Both the position numbers and the translations under genes were made by a program. A model generated the notes under the pieces. That model had not been told where the DNA came from and made no database searches. It saw only the letters and a program-made list of their open reading frames with translations. Positions 11,760 to 23,368 of a DNA stretch of 64,000 bases are shown in pieces. Each line of letters begins with the position of its first letter. Within the stretch, counting starts at the first letter, position 1. The DNA is taken from the NCBI GenBank assembly GCA_032622095.1, contig CP136066.1, positions 43,535,835-43,599,834 on the forward strand, read 5' to 3'. This DNA is from Siphonodentalium dalli. Taxonomy: Eukaryota; Mollusca; Scaphopoda; Gadilida; Siphonodentaliidae.

Positions 11760-13730
11760 GGGACAAAATTAATGTCTAATCATATATATATATATTTCTC
11801 AACCTTGCGGATCGAACAGGATATATATTTTTCTAAGTTGTCATTTTGAAACGTTTTGGTCGTTCGTTCGTTCCGCATAATGAAGACCAAATTTTCAGAG
11901 AAATGTGTTAACGTGGCTGACTATAGACTACACAAAGAGGTAAACTGTTGCATTCAGAGCACACATGTTGTGACTTTTGCTAAACCTGGAGTTTGTAATT
12001 ATGTCCACGTGTTGCTCGTTAATTATATGCAGTCTGGAAAAAAACTGTGTCTGAAAACAATGTAAGCACGCAATACTTTATATGTCTTTTATCATGTCAG
12101 CCCTCATCAATCGGTACTTCATGGAAGGTAAATTTAATATGAACAGTTTCTCACAGTAAAAGTATTGTTTCAGGCTTGGAACCATTGTAGTCGCTAATGT
12201 GGTGGTCAGCGTGGGCTTGATAATTGATTATGTCCTATGACCTATAACTTATCTAAGGTCAATTTTCCAGTGATTAAAGGCACGTGCGGCCTTAATTGTC
12301 GAAAATATTCATATTTGTTCCAAACACCGTAAACAGAAAAACATTAAAACGCATACAGTTCCGTTCATGTATTCCATGATCATCGCGTAAACAGCATGTT
12401 ATCATAAAGACCTACTATATTTTACCTAATTGCTTATAAGCAAGAGCCTGATTGTGTTACAATAGACAACACAATGCTACTGGCTAATCACACACAAATG
12501 GCATAAACGCTCTTTATTAGTTCCATATCAGGTATTCACCAACAAAGAACGCTCTTTATGTTTATCATCATAATATAAACAAACACCAGAAAAGTAACTT
12601 TTTATGCTTTTGTTTACATAACAATGGTCAAACATATGACCATAACATACTGTTTATGCGATATTTCTTATTTGTATACGGACAAAGTCTATCTACATTT
12701 TGATGTTCTTTCTGTTTGTGGCGGTTTTTGACGGGTGGAGATATTTTCACAGGATACCCACCGACAAGGCCAACCGTACCTTTAACTGGCGTACACGAAA
12801 ACTCGAGAAAAAAAATTATGGGTGGTTGTCTTTCTAAATTCAATTTAATCCAGTTAAACCGTAGAGCTGCAAAATCAGTCCAGTCTTAAGCATGGAGTAA
12901 ATATCGATCATATGCGTGTGAAGTGGTGCTTTCCTATTCACAATTCTAGACATATAAAACTCCATAAAGATACATCCAGAGTACAATAGCCTCAATTACA
13001 ACAACATCATACATGCATACTTGAATTTAACATAACTTTTAATATAACTTTTAACTGACAAATTATTGAAAACCAAATTCGACATACGAACAAGAAAATA
13101 ACGTAATATTTAATAATTCAAATTTCTAACAATAACTATTGCTATCGTTTTCATATAATCATTCGCGAGAATACACAAAATCATCAATCTCTGATACGCC
13201 AAATACTATCACAAAAGCTCACGATAACGCTCTTTATTATCTACTTCTTTTTGGGCAACGGAAGCATGAGCACTCTTTATGAAAGGTGATCTATTGGACT
13301 GTCTGCTAGGCTGACAGAAGTTCAAAACGAGTTAAAACTCCCTATTTTAAAAGTCGATATATGGCCACCACAGCCTCCCAGTAATTGCATCATGCATGCG
13401 GGCTAGAGTTAATTATTGTTTGGTATAGAACGCGTACATATGTTGGTTTTATATTATAGTGTCAAATCGGACAGGGTATCTTTCACCATTTCTGTACTAA
13501 ATGGATTCGCCCATCAGTTATAAACGTATAAATTAGATGGTCTATTGTTCATCAGGAGGGATGTTCACTAAGTACAAGCCAGACGATCAGAAAAAACACG
13601 TACAGAACGATTCCTGTTTGTTGAACTTATTATGTGAAAAATTCCCACTAATGAATACGAATCCTGCAATTTATATTAGCTGTCGTCTGCTTATATTTCA
13701 TAAACATCCCTCCAGATGTATAATAAAATG
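11760..13730. other. No gene recognised
   Basis: AT-rich sequence with short open frames only (longest 71 codons). The string AACGCTCTTTAT or a close variant occurs at about 12508, 12549, 13226 and 13270; its complement also appears inside Helitron-related sequence at about 22871, 30504 and 37121. This may be worn Helitron debris, but no ends are visible. Confidence 0.4.
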
Positions 13731-13737
13731 AAAGTGT

Positions 13738-14270
13738 CAATGACACTGTGGCTCAACTTGGGATTTTTTTTTGCTGAGCAATGAATATAATGATGAAGAG
13801 GGAAAGTAAACTAGAGGTTACCCCGAAGATCCATGTTTTTCAACGAATTTCGGTCAACATAGGAAGCTCCCATCTAGGGGTCACTCCGAAGATCCATATG
13901 AAGTTTGGTGATGATCGGATGAGTGATGTGGCCTGTAGGGTGCGCCAAAGGATTTAGTCATAGAAAGAGTAAATTGCAAGATGGCAACTGGCGGCCATGT
14001 TTTGCAACGAATTTCGGTCAAAATAGGAGGCGCCCATCTAGAGGTCACCCCGGAGATCCGTACGAAGTTTGGTGATGATCGGATAAGGGATGTGGTCTGT
14101 AGGGTGTGCCAAAGGATTTAGTCATGCAAACAGTAAAATCCAAGATGGCTGCCAGCGGCCATGTTTTTCATCGAAAATGTTCAAATTCAATTCCATATGG
14201 TGATGACAATCATGCCTGCAAAATTAAAAAAATTATCTGGCCATAAATACGGGTTAAAGTTGAGCTAAAA
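13738..14270. mobile_element. Minisatellite-carrying element, 163-bp units, short TIRs
   Basis: Two units (about 13837-13999 and 14000-14163, period 163 bp) contain CGAATTTCGGTCAA, CCCATCTAGAGGTCAC, GTGGTCTGTAGGGTGTGCC and a GATGGC...CGGCCATG end. The block is bounded by GCTCAACTT (13751) and AAGTTGAGC (14257), a perfect 9-bp inverted pair. The same family starts identically (TCAATGACACTGT) at 50689, where it has expanded. Confidence 0.6.
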
Positions 14271-14343
14271 AGAGGGTCCATTTAGTAAATAAAGGATTTA
14301 TAGAAAGGACTACAACATGCACCACCGATATCTGCATATTTAA

Positions 14344-14799
14344 AGATGCAATATCCGAATTAAATTACTAAATTACTATTTCTTTGGCTTCGAGGGTAAA
14401 AATTGTTTGATTCGAGTCGAGGAACCGACCCATCAAAGCTGAGAGTGATCAGATATCGATTGTTGAAGTTTGTAATTTATCGAGATGTGCAATTATTTGT
14501 GGCCCAGAAAAACGTCGTCAAACGGACTCGGACAAAATTGCGGATGAAGATGGATAACTCTAAAATCAAGTGGTAATACGGCCACATTTCGTGGTACTCA
14601 AGTGATAATACGGCCATATTTCGTTGAACAAAATGTTGATAAATAATACGTTTTGGGAAATTTGATACCATAGTTGACAGTGGTTAGTGTTATTTTGTTG
14701 CAATTAATCGATTCTGATAACTAAAGCGTATTTTGAAGAAATGTTGTTGTTGTTGTTGTATCTTGATGATATGGGACCGTCTGATCGGATTGAGTACAT
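14344..14799. mobile_element. TTAA-flanked MITE, family A, copy 1
   Basis: TTAA at 14340-14343 and 14800-14803 brackets imperfect inverted ends, AGATGCAATATCCGAAT and ATCGGATTGAGTACAT. The interior shares CTTTGGCTTCGAGGG, GAGTCGAGGAAC, TTGACAGTGGTTAG and AAGAAATGTTGTTG with copies at 48343-48744 (reverse) and 57011-57360. No coding capacity. Confidence 0.7.
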
Positions 14800-15235
14800 T
14801 TAATACAGAGAAACAAAATCCAAAAAAGAAATGTAAAGATACAAGATAATGTAATGTTTGTTTTCCTTTTTGATTGATATTCTAATTAAAGGCATTAATG
14901 GGGGTGAAGGAAAGGGCCCATTGGCCCTTTCGAACATCCCGGTGTTAGCCCCCCCCCCCCAATAACCAATTCCACCATCATCATTACTGTGGTACTGTTC
15001 GTGCACGTACACGTCAGCACAGACGACAGCCAGACCTGCCTGCCCAATTGCTTAAGCATAAAATAATACAGATGGAATCCTATTCATTTGCAGGAAATGT
15101 TAATAAGTTCAATAAATGTGAATCACACTCAGGACATGCGCAAAACGAGAAGACTGTCTGGTTCCAGATATAAGTAAAGTATGGTCATAATAGTGTGAGG
15201 TATAGTGATATTACATCTCATTCCCAGTCATTTAA

Positions 15236-15747
15236 AGGTGGAGTATCTCTTTGTAAACATGTATTATATAGTTACCGTGGTATAAAATATTAGATACGAG
15301 TCGAAGACTCCTGTCCGGAAATGCTTCTATCGATTAATATTGATTTTATTTCGAATATTTTCTGGTCTAAAAAGGTGTGGCTGTTTAGCTAACGAACAAT
15401 AGTGGTTACTGTTAACAGAGACCAGAAATTTTATTGTGTAATTTTGTCACAAATAAACGTTAATTAGACTCCTTATCGCTCATAACTATGGAACAAAACA
15501 ATACAATCAATCAATCTGGGACACTTGACGTTCGGTACTTAGCTATGGGAACATATCCCAATGCTCTCTGTCGATATAATTATGGTATCGTCCGAATTGT
15601 CTATTCTAAAAATAGACCAATAAAATATTCGAAATAAAATAAATATTAATTGATACAAGCCTTTCCGGACAGAGGTCTTCAATTCATATTTATTATTTTA
15701 TACCCATACAACTATTTCAATTTTTTATTTAAAGAGATAATCCATCT
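15236..15747. mobile_element. TTAA-flanked MITE with about 135-bp inverted ends
   Basis: Flanked by TTAA at 15232-15235 and 15748-15751. The left arm (AGGTGGAGTATCTCTTT... to about 15370) is an imperfect inverted copy of the right arm (from about 15605). Both arms contain TCCGGA near a TTGATTTTATTTCG-like segment. No ORF. Confidence 0.7.
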
Positions 15748-15786
15748 TTAAGTTTATCCTTATCTCGTTGGGTAATCTCAATCGGT

Positions 15787-16168
15787 GAGATGTACGAAGC
15801 TTGTGTATGATACACATGTGTATCTAGGGGATATTATATACAAACCGCGTTCGTTCTTTTGTAAAGAGAACACATTGCTGGTGTATCCTCAAGTCGCATG
15901 GGAGGGGTCGGTCGTCCCCACCAGTTGATAACACAATTATCGCCATAGGCTCACACGCAGTAATTTGAACAAATTGGTTACAGCCGAGGTTACCAAAGTG
16001 GTGATCCTATCAAATAACCACGTCATGCATTTGGCAGACTATTAATGCCAGTCGTGGATACAGGCACATATGACACCATACACAACCAAGATGTCGCGTG
16101 TATATTGCTTGAGTATATATATGCCGTGGATATACATGTGGGTGTAATGCACAAGCTTCGTACATCTC
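15787..16168. repeat. Perfect 19-bp inverted repeat, 344 bp apart
   Basis: GAGATGTACGAAGCTTGTG at 15787-15805 is exactly complementary to 16150-16168. A 16-bp palindrome GATACACATGTGTATC follows the left copy at about 15810. This may be the edge of a degenerate MITE. Confidence 0.55.
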
Positions 16169-16269
16169 GGCATATACGTTTGACTCATTGTGCTATTATT
16201 TTACAATATATGGAAAAATCTCCAGAAATACTAGAGAAATGGAGAAAGAAAATAACTACGTAAATTCCG

Positions 16270-17427
16270 TGTCTCGATGAAAAATAATAAGTGTATAAAA
16301 TAATTTTATTACACGATCCTAGAAAAATCATACTTCTAACGAGTTGAAATAAAACACATATCAGAACACACTATGCTATTGTTGTATTTATCTTATGCCA
16401 ACCGACACTACCATTTTTGGTCAAATTAAGACAAATTTAACTCAGTTTTGAGACAAAAACAACCTACATTTTGGTAATTTCGAAGAATAATTTGGAAATT
16501 TCGAAGAGCAATTCCCGTTACGCATGAATACGCAGTTACAGTATTGTGACGAGGTCGCGGATTTATGGAACACTTGGGTGATTTGTCAGCAATAAACAAG
16601 ATATAAGTCCTGACTTAAATATTAATCCATGTTCAGAAATCGGAACTGTGAAATTCTGTCAATCAAATGTCAATGTTCTCAAACAAAAAGCAAATTATTT
16701 CAAACTGCTATCATTTTCAGAATTCGCTAGATTGAAAATAACCACTCAAATTCTGAGAACAGTGTACATCGTAAATTTTGCAAATTTTGTACGGTGCAAG
16801 CCGTCTAAAAAATGGGAACAGAACAGTGAAAGTTAAAATTTAGGGACATTTACATTGATTTAATCATGTTTCATCGAATAGCTACATTACTATTTTATTC
16901 CACTTGTATGCATTAATGTATTCGTTTAAACCATCCAAAACGCTAAAGTAGATGTAACCCAATTTCGAGGCGAGAGTTTTTGTTGATACGTCGCCAAGAC
17001 AGCAACTTCGTGAGGTGAAATGTCACGTTGGGCATAATCCTTTCTTAGAGTATAATACACATATGTAAGAAAAAGCTAAAATTTAATACACAACGTTCGT
17101 TTCATAACAGAAAATAGTGCCAGGTGACCTTTGACTTCCGGTTTGTCGTCTGTTTACATTGTCTCAAAATACTATGCATGGCTTTCAATATTTTCCCAAC
17201 AAAACTCTAACGAATGAAAAAGTTTGAACAATTATTTCATTAAATATAAGCAATTAATGAGTGAAAGAGTCTTTATTTATCTGGGACTATTTCGTTATGC
17301 GGAAGAACAATGCATAGTTACGTGAAACGTCATCGCAGGCCTTATAGAAGCCGCTGTTAGTTTCCATGTCCCATTTGTTGATTTAAGTATGTTTTATCGA
17401 GGTTTTGGATCATGTAATACATATAAT
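16270..17427. other. No gene recognised
   Basis: AT-rich and unique-looking. The longest open frame is 62 codons. No repeats, splice-bounded exon or RNA structure was seen. Confidence 0.4.
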
Positions 17428-17568
17428 CTACAACTCGTCCCCAGTTTATAGCGGCATTTACAAAACCCGTCCAGTAAAATAGTTCTGGACCTCGCCAAAG
17501 GCTCGGTCCAGACCTAATTTACTGGACTCGTTTTATCAATTCCGCTATAAAGTGGGTACTCGTTGTAG
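17428..17568. mobile_element. Short palindromic MITE (141 bp)
   Basis: CTACAACTCGTCCCCAGT opens the left arm and the right arm ends ACTCGTTGTAG. Arms of about 62 bp are near-complementary and share TCCAGTAAA and TCTGGACC close to a 13-nt loop. No clear target duplication. Confidence 0.65.
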
Positions 17569-18326
17569 AGCCTCTATATAACACTGTAGTTTTGTCGACT
17601 GCATCATACAACGGATCTGAAAGCGACTGCATGTATGCATGGTATACAGGCCGCTTATTTTCAATCAGAACGGAGAAAATGTAGGGGAGCATACGGCATA
17701 ACAATATATATTAAAACTCATATACACAATCGCAAACGTCCCGAAAACAGAACTCCATCGTGCGGGGATCTTGGGTGGTTCATCTCTGGACCAAAATAGC
17801 TGCCCGGTTACAGCAACAGATCCTTCCAAAGATGTATCGGATTCAGTTGTAAACCTACACAATTAACATAACTGGACATGCGTGGGCCACGCACGGCGTG
17901 AATTCACTGCTTGGACGAGAACACGAATATCTTTTTAGGATTTCCCTGACAGCTGACAACGAGGCGACCACTCGGACTGTGGTAAGAAATTGAGAGTGGG
18001 AAATAAATTCCATCCTTCCGAGCAAGAACAGTTCTCTGCGATTTCCCGTCCAAACTGAGTTCCACGACAGCGTTCAATTCACCAGATGCACCATAGACGA
18101 ACTGGTCGACAAGACACATACCTCTGATGTTGATAGCGTCAACTCTACTGACAATATCCAGGTCGACCGACAGAATGAAAATTGCATCGTCTACAGCATC
18201 GGATACTATAATCCGATCCTCACGCTGCGTAACAACAAGGAAACCAGGATCTTTGAAATTGCACACCGATCTCGCGATCAAACAACCCGCCATATTAAAT
18301 TCAGGCGTAAGTCGGGATTTGTTTTA

Positions 18327-18560
18327 CCCTGTGCCAATGCATTCTCTTATATATGCGAGTCGACCATAGGTCGCCTCGCATATATAAGAGAATGCATTGG
18401 CCTAACAATTTTAATAATTTTTTCTTGTATTCTTTAACAATTTTATAATTTCACCCATACAGAGCCCCAGACAAATATGAGCAGACGACACTCTTCTATA
18501 TGCTTTTATATATGTGTGGGGCTCCCTGCAGGGTAATGGGTGCGTTAACAATTTTATAAT
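18327..18560. mobile_element. Hairpin-module element inside the B-box pseudogene
   Basis: Begins CCCTGTGCCAATGCATTC and forms a nearly perfect hairpin (about 18331-18402), then an A/T linker containing TTAACAATTTTATAATTT. A second, unrelated hairpin follows (about 18449-18543; arms CACCCAT...GAGCCCCA and TGGGGCT...ATGGGTG), then the same linker again. The first hairpin and part of the linker match the element at 38761-38988. It sits between the propeller codons SCPWDV and the EFN-MAGCLI segment, so it interrupted the coding sequence. Confidence 0.7.
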
Positions 18561-18925
18561 TTTCGCTCGACATCCCATGGGCAGGAAACCACGGAGTCTG
18601 CTCCGATGCAAGCGATACCACCACCAGTTGCTTCAGTTGAATATCTCATTAACAATATTAGCGATTCCAGAGCATACACTCGCAAGGAATTGTTTCCAAC
18701 TGCGAATATCTGATTGTCACGGATACACATTCCCAATATGGACGCGCCAGTCCTCACTGCCATCATCTGTTGTCCTTTTTCGTCAATCTTGGCAAGAACA
18801 CAAGGGTATATTGTAGACAGCAGAAAATGTCCAGGCGATGATTGAATATAGCATACCACGGGGTCTTGCCCTGTATAGTCGAAGCTTGAAATTGTATTGA
18901 ATGACCGAGCCTTCGGTACATCGTA

Positions 18926-19171
18926 TATCGTCGCAGAATTTGCCTCCGAATCAGTTTGTGGAAAATCATCAGCTCCACTCACCCATGTCATCGCAGCATT
19001 CGACTCCGAATCAGTTTGTGGGGAAATCGGCAGCTCCACTCACCCATGTCATCGCAGCATTCGACTCCGAATCAGTTTGTGGGGAAATCGGCAGCTCCAC
19101 TCACCCATGTCATCGCAGCATTCGACTCCGAATCAGTTTGTGGGGAAATCGGCAGCTCCACTCACACATGG
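18926..19171. repeat. 61-bp tandem expansion within the pseudogene, 4 copies
   Basis: The segment ending CAGCTCCACTCACCCATG repeats with CATCGCAGCATT at 18989, 19050 and 19111 (exact 61-bp period), plus a first, diverged copy at 18926. The intact paralogue has one copy (about 49776-49836). Each extra unit changes frame by +1; three extra units add 183 bp, so the net frame is kept while the inside is read in all three frames. Confidence 0.85.
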
Positions 19172-19939
19172 TACCGATGTCCCCTCCGGTCTTGTCATCA
19201 ACCTTTCAGAGACAACAGACAACTCTGTATTCAGACGATCGACGACATCGGCACTTTGACAGTTTGTTGAGATTGCTGAGATTGCGATATCTACTTTACA
19301 ATATGTACTTAATATTCTCGTTGCAGACGATACAGAATCTTTGAGTTGCGTTGATTTTGTATTCAAGTCAATTAGGTTGTTTACAATTTGCCTATGAGTT
19401 TCGCTCGGACGGCAATTACATGTAGTCCCGGAATTCGTGATATCATCCAACTCGGGATATGTGACATCAAGAGTGCTAAGAAATATGTCCAATTCATCAA
19501 TTTCTCTGATGCGTTCGGTAACTTTTCCAAGACTGATTGATATTGGATTTTCTTCATGCATTCCTGTTGGAAGTGGTCTACAACGGCTCGCATTTGATCG
19601 CATAAGCCGAGGAGAGCACCCGTGTCAACATCCGATTGACGCCGCAAGTCATCTCGCTTATCACCGAGAGAATTGCGCGTGCTCCCGCAACTGTATTTTG
19701 ACGCCAACGAGAGATTTGTTTGACGATTGGATCATTCTTTCGTAGTTTGCGAGGGCGTCGGTCGTCATGACTATGCAATCTGGGTTGGCGCTTTGGTGGC
19801 ATATTGGACAGCACATTACCGCATGTTGCGCGCAGAAGGATCCACTTGCATTCTTATGCAACTGACATGTTCGTTTGGTATCAGACATCCTTTGGCCTTT
19901 TTGGGGATCTAAAACATAAAATCAGTCTGTATAAGGTAT

Positions 19940-22310
19940 CATGCACTTATGCTGTTTGAAATTGCAATGTTTTGGTATAGAATTGAATATTGTTATCAGG
20001 ATTATTAAAATAACATCAGTGAAAATAATTTTAAATACTTCATATGTAATCTAAAACATTTGTTGACAGGAGACACATGATTTATTATGAAATTCCCTCT
20101 TCGGATTCAGAGTGAAGACAATAATTTGAACCAAATTTCAATATCAATATGGTCGCATTTGATTAATTGAGATTGATAGTTCACTTAAGTCCTAAAACGT
20201 TAACGAAACATACGACACTCGTATATAGCGGATAAATTTGAAGAAAAAAAACGTCATAAAAGTTAAAACAATTATTACCAAGAAGAAAATAAAAAATTCG
20301 AGTGTCACGTGTTTCAGTCTATATGTATCATTTGATTTGAATTTGAAATATTCATGCGTTTATACCAGTTAATCTATTTGGTAACTTGGCTGATAACCGC
20401 CGAGCACTGGGGTAGAAAAAAGAGCGCAAAATCCATAACACAAAATCATCTTTGAGGCGCCCTCTGATGCACGCAGTTCTGATTAAAACCATACCCAGAC
20501 TCTAAAAGTACTGAGTATGGTACGTTTTAATGAGAACTGTGATACACGGTGCATATTCGTATTTTGTGGATGACGGTGTTGTTGAGAACAACTTTGTTGA
20601 AGCGATGAAACGGCTTCAGTAGGCCATTCTATTTGTTTACGAGAAAAATGATGCGTTCGTTCTTGAAGCGAATTTCTGTCATAAACTCACAATTCACGGA
20701 ATAGTAACTTGAAAAAGTTGGAAACATTATATTCCCTGTGTCTAATCCTATAGTTCGATACACGAAACACCCAAATGATATGGAATAAATCAGCTGAAAT
20801 CGAAAATGTTATTGTAAACACGAGTCTATATGTTTAGCTGTTTTCGTCGGCCTCAATATAACTATAGTTTGCGTGTTCGCCACATCAGTATTCGTATTAC
20901 CATTCAGATCGTAGCTAAAAACGGCATTTTACTGCGTCATTTGATACCTACCTAATATATGGGTACTTGTTGTTTGCTAGCATATTCATGGAGATATCTA
21001 AATTCTAAACACTGACATCGACAGCAGTTATTCATTTTTCGTGGTACCATCGCACGGGTGGTTAATCGGTTTCTAGATGTACAAAAACACAACCGCTTCG
21101 CTCAAATGAATACATTTCTGTTGTGCGATATATGCTAAACTTAAATTTAATACCAATTTGGTTGTGACCGCAGCTTTATCGCTGTAATAAAACAATTCCA
21201 TAGTTGTTTAGTTTAAACATATTTATTTGTCTAAATTCAATAAAACATAGGAAATAACACATATACAGCAGAGGAATGACAGCAGAGGAAATAAGGTAAT
21301 GTTTCTGGAAGCTATATATAAGGACACCCTATATACGAGTCCCAGTCGTCCCTAACTAATATATCATGAGTAGATCATAGTGAATGCCTTGTTTGGCATC
21401 TAGAAAGCGTCATCGTGTTGTGTGTGCATTTATCACTAAAACAGTGTCAACAAATAGTAAATAAATAGAGTATGAAAATACTGTACTTTGGGTATATTCC
21501 GAACATATGGATATGCATTATATTACAATATGAGGCAATTATCGGACCAAAATCGACAACTAAAAAGTTATCTGAATTGCTACGTTTCTTTGCCGACACC
21601 ATGCTACATATTGTGTCCTCTTCTGATAAATTAGATACGTTTCTGAACCGATAATTGTATTCAGCGATTGAATCAGTTATATTTGCATATCAATGATTGA
21701 TGTTGTGTACTCTTTCAACATTCATTAAATAATACAAAGAAAGCAGATCTCAATTTGGCCACATGTATGCACTCGTCGGCCGTGTATTAAAGCGGTACTG
21801 CTTTTATTTTCAAATAATACAAAAACGGTTAAATTTTATTTTTGTTATATCAAAATCTTGGCGTTTTGTTGAGAAATGGTTATTCATATTCGACAAACTC
21901 GTGGGGGCGCTGCATTTTATATTCATCGTTATCCACTTGCCCATAGTATAGGGTTGATGCTGTTTTTAGTGGACATGTGATCCAAATCCATTTCCAGTGT
22001 TCAATAGATCATACCACGATGTTATACTAAACACATTTATTGATATATAAATAAAGAAACAGTCATGGTAACATGTTCATTTCGAAACAATTGAATGGAA
22101 TTTGATTTATCAATACTTTCACTATATATAGTCCTATACATGTGGGTAAGCGCTTTGTGTTTCGCAAGATTCTAGTCTTTCACGACGACTAATGAGTTGA
22201 TTGCTACTAATAGATACAAATTAAGGCCGCGCGACGATCACAAATCAAGAACATAACACAGGGTCATCTTCCACATCGAGGAATGAGAAAAGATCGCGAA
22301 CTTATTATTA
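19940..22310. other. Mostly no recognised feature; one hairpin
   Basis: The first about 60 bp match the 5' flank of the intact B-box gene. The rest is AT-rich with no ORF above 62 codons. Apart from the imperfect hairpin at 20467-20552 I see nothing. Confidence 0.4.
20467..20552. repeat. Imperfect hairpin of about 66-86 nt
   Basis: CAGTTCTGATTAAAACCATAC (left, 20474 on) pairs with GTATGG...GTTTTAATGAGAACTG (right, ending 20539), with one mismatch and a 3-nt bulge around an about 20-nt loop; ATGCAC/GTGCAT extends it outward. It could be a tiny MITE or an RNA hairpin. Nothing here decides between them. Confidence 0.45.
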
Positions 22311-23368
22311 TCTACTATATATTTTGAGACCTCCGTATATATATACTATATAGCAGATTAGCCAGCCACTGGCGGGATTCGTCCCATCATGGCTTTGTTC
22401 GAGCCTTTAATATTTGTTTTTCGTTCGTCCATCCCTATAGGTATCAAATTTCGTCGAAATCCGCCAGTTACTCGATTTGACCTTGAATTGACCATTTTGA
22501 AGATCAAGGTCAGGTCGTGGTCACGATTTGACCGTAAAAAACACTCACCGGACAAAAGTACCCCTAGGTAGCAAGTTTGGGCTCAAGCGGTGCAGCCGTT
22601 TTAGAGTCTATAGAGGACAAATATATATATATACGGAAGTCTCAAATTATATAGTAGAAGATATGTGCGCTATAGACTCGAAAACGGCTCGACCGATTGA
22701 GCCCAAACTTGCTGTGTAAGGGTAAAAAAAACGGGCGTCGTCGGTTGTCGTCGGACCATTCGCGAGCCCGTGTGACAAATCCTTCACCCTTCAACTGTCA
22801 CCGTAATGGGGATTGATGGGTTAATCACGTGATAATTAATGAGCGTTCGTTTCTGTGGTGTCGTTGTTAAAGAGCGTTTATATACACGAGTATAAATACG
22901 GCTCAATCGACTGTCTCGGAAACTGGGGATATCGAGACGGTATTTTGTACTTAGGGGTTCCAAGGGACGGGGGAGATTTTCGTCTGGTCAGTTTGTCCGC
23001 CCGATGTGACATTGACCTTGAAACGGGTACCCACAAATGACCTTGGGCAATATCTCGGTCGTCAGTGGTGACATCGACGTGAATTTGTTTATGTTTGGTC
23101 AACTCGGGATGGAGAATATTTTGTCGGGTTATTTATCCACCCAACTTGACCTTGACCTTGAAACGGGTACCCACAAATGACCTTGAACGATATTTCGGGC
23201 AATCAGCGGTGACAGCGACATGAAATTTATTATGTATGGTCAACTAGGGACGAGGAATATTTTCGTCGGGTCAGTTTGTCAACCCTTGAAAAACCTTGAA
23301 AAAAAAAAAATTAATAGATTGACCAAAGCCATGGGACGAATCCCGCCAGTGGCGGGCTAATCTGCTAG
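22311..23368 (+). mobile_element. Non-autonomous Helitron (1058 bp)
   Basis: Starts with TCTACTATATATTTTGAGAC directly after A (22310) and ends CTAG directly before T (23369), the canonical Helitron A^T insertion. A strong hairpin, CCCGCCAGTGGCGGG, lies 8 nt before CTAG. The interior carries GACCTTGACCTTGAAACGGG repeats and an ATGAGCGTT...AAAGAGCGTTTA segment found in the other Helitrons here. No RepHel protein. A second Helitron is nested near its 5' end. Confidence 0.8.
22350..22658 (-). mobile_element. Nested short Helitron, reverse (about 309 bp)
   Basis: Read on the minus strand it starts TCTACTATATAATTTGAGAC (plus-strand end at 22658). It contains a TATA tract and TTGACCTTGA-type repeats, and finishes with the same ATTAGCCAGCCACTGGCGGG-side hairpin as its host. 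Its final tetranucleotide is CTAT instead of CTAG, so the 3' end is mutated or slightly displaced. Confidence 0.65.

Larger units (their letters stand above)
17904..19888 (-). pseudogene. Broken B-box / NHL-like (TRIM2-type) gene
   Basis: This is the disrupted paralogue of the intact minus-strand gene at 48980-50557. It starts MSDTKRTCQLHKNASGSFC at 19888 with the same CxxH...CxxH zinc-binding region. It shifts frame at about 19690, continues as a helical segment (19381-19707), shifts again at about 19550, and runs through a second helical segment to about 19133. It then meets a fourfold 61-bp tandem expansion (18926-19171). The beta-propeller half resumes to 18554, is interrupted by a hairpin element (about 18322-18560), and finishes at 17904 with FVFSSKQ. 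Similarity to the intact copy continues past the stop into the 3' flank and past the start into the 5' flank, so the duplication covered more than the ORF. Expected role of the family is ligand-binding or ubiquitin-linked TRIM-like function; this copy cannot make the full protein. Confidence 0.85.

Noticed and set aside
18897-19344. Plus-strand frames of 104-147 codons with repeated SQHSTPNQFVGKS text
   Set aside because: Antisense translation of the 61-bp expansion inside the minus-strand B-box pseudogene.
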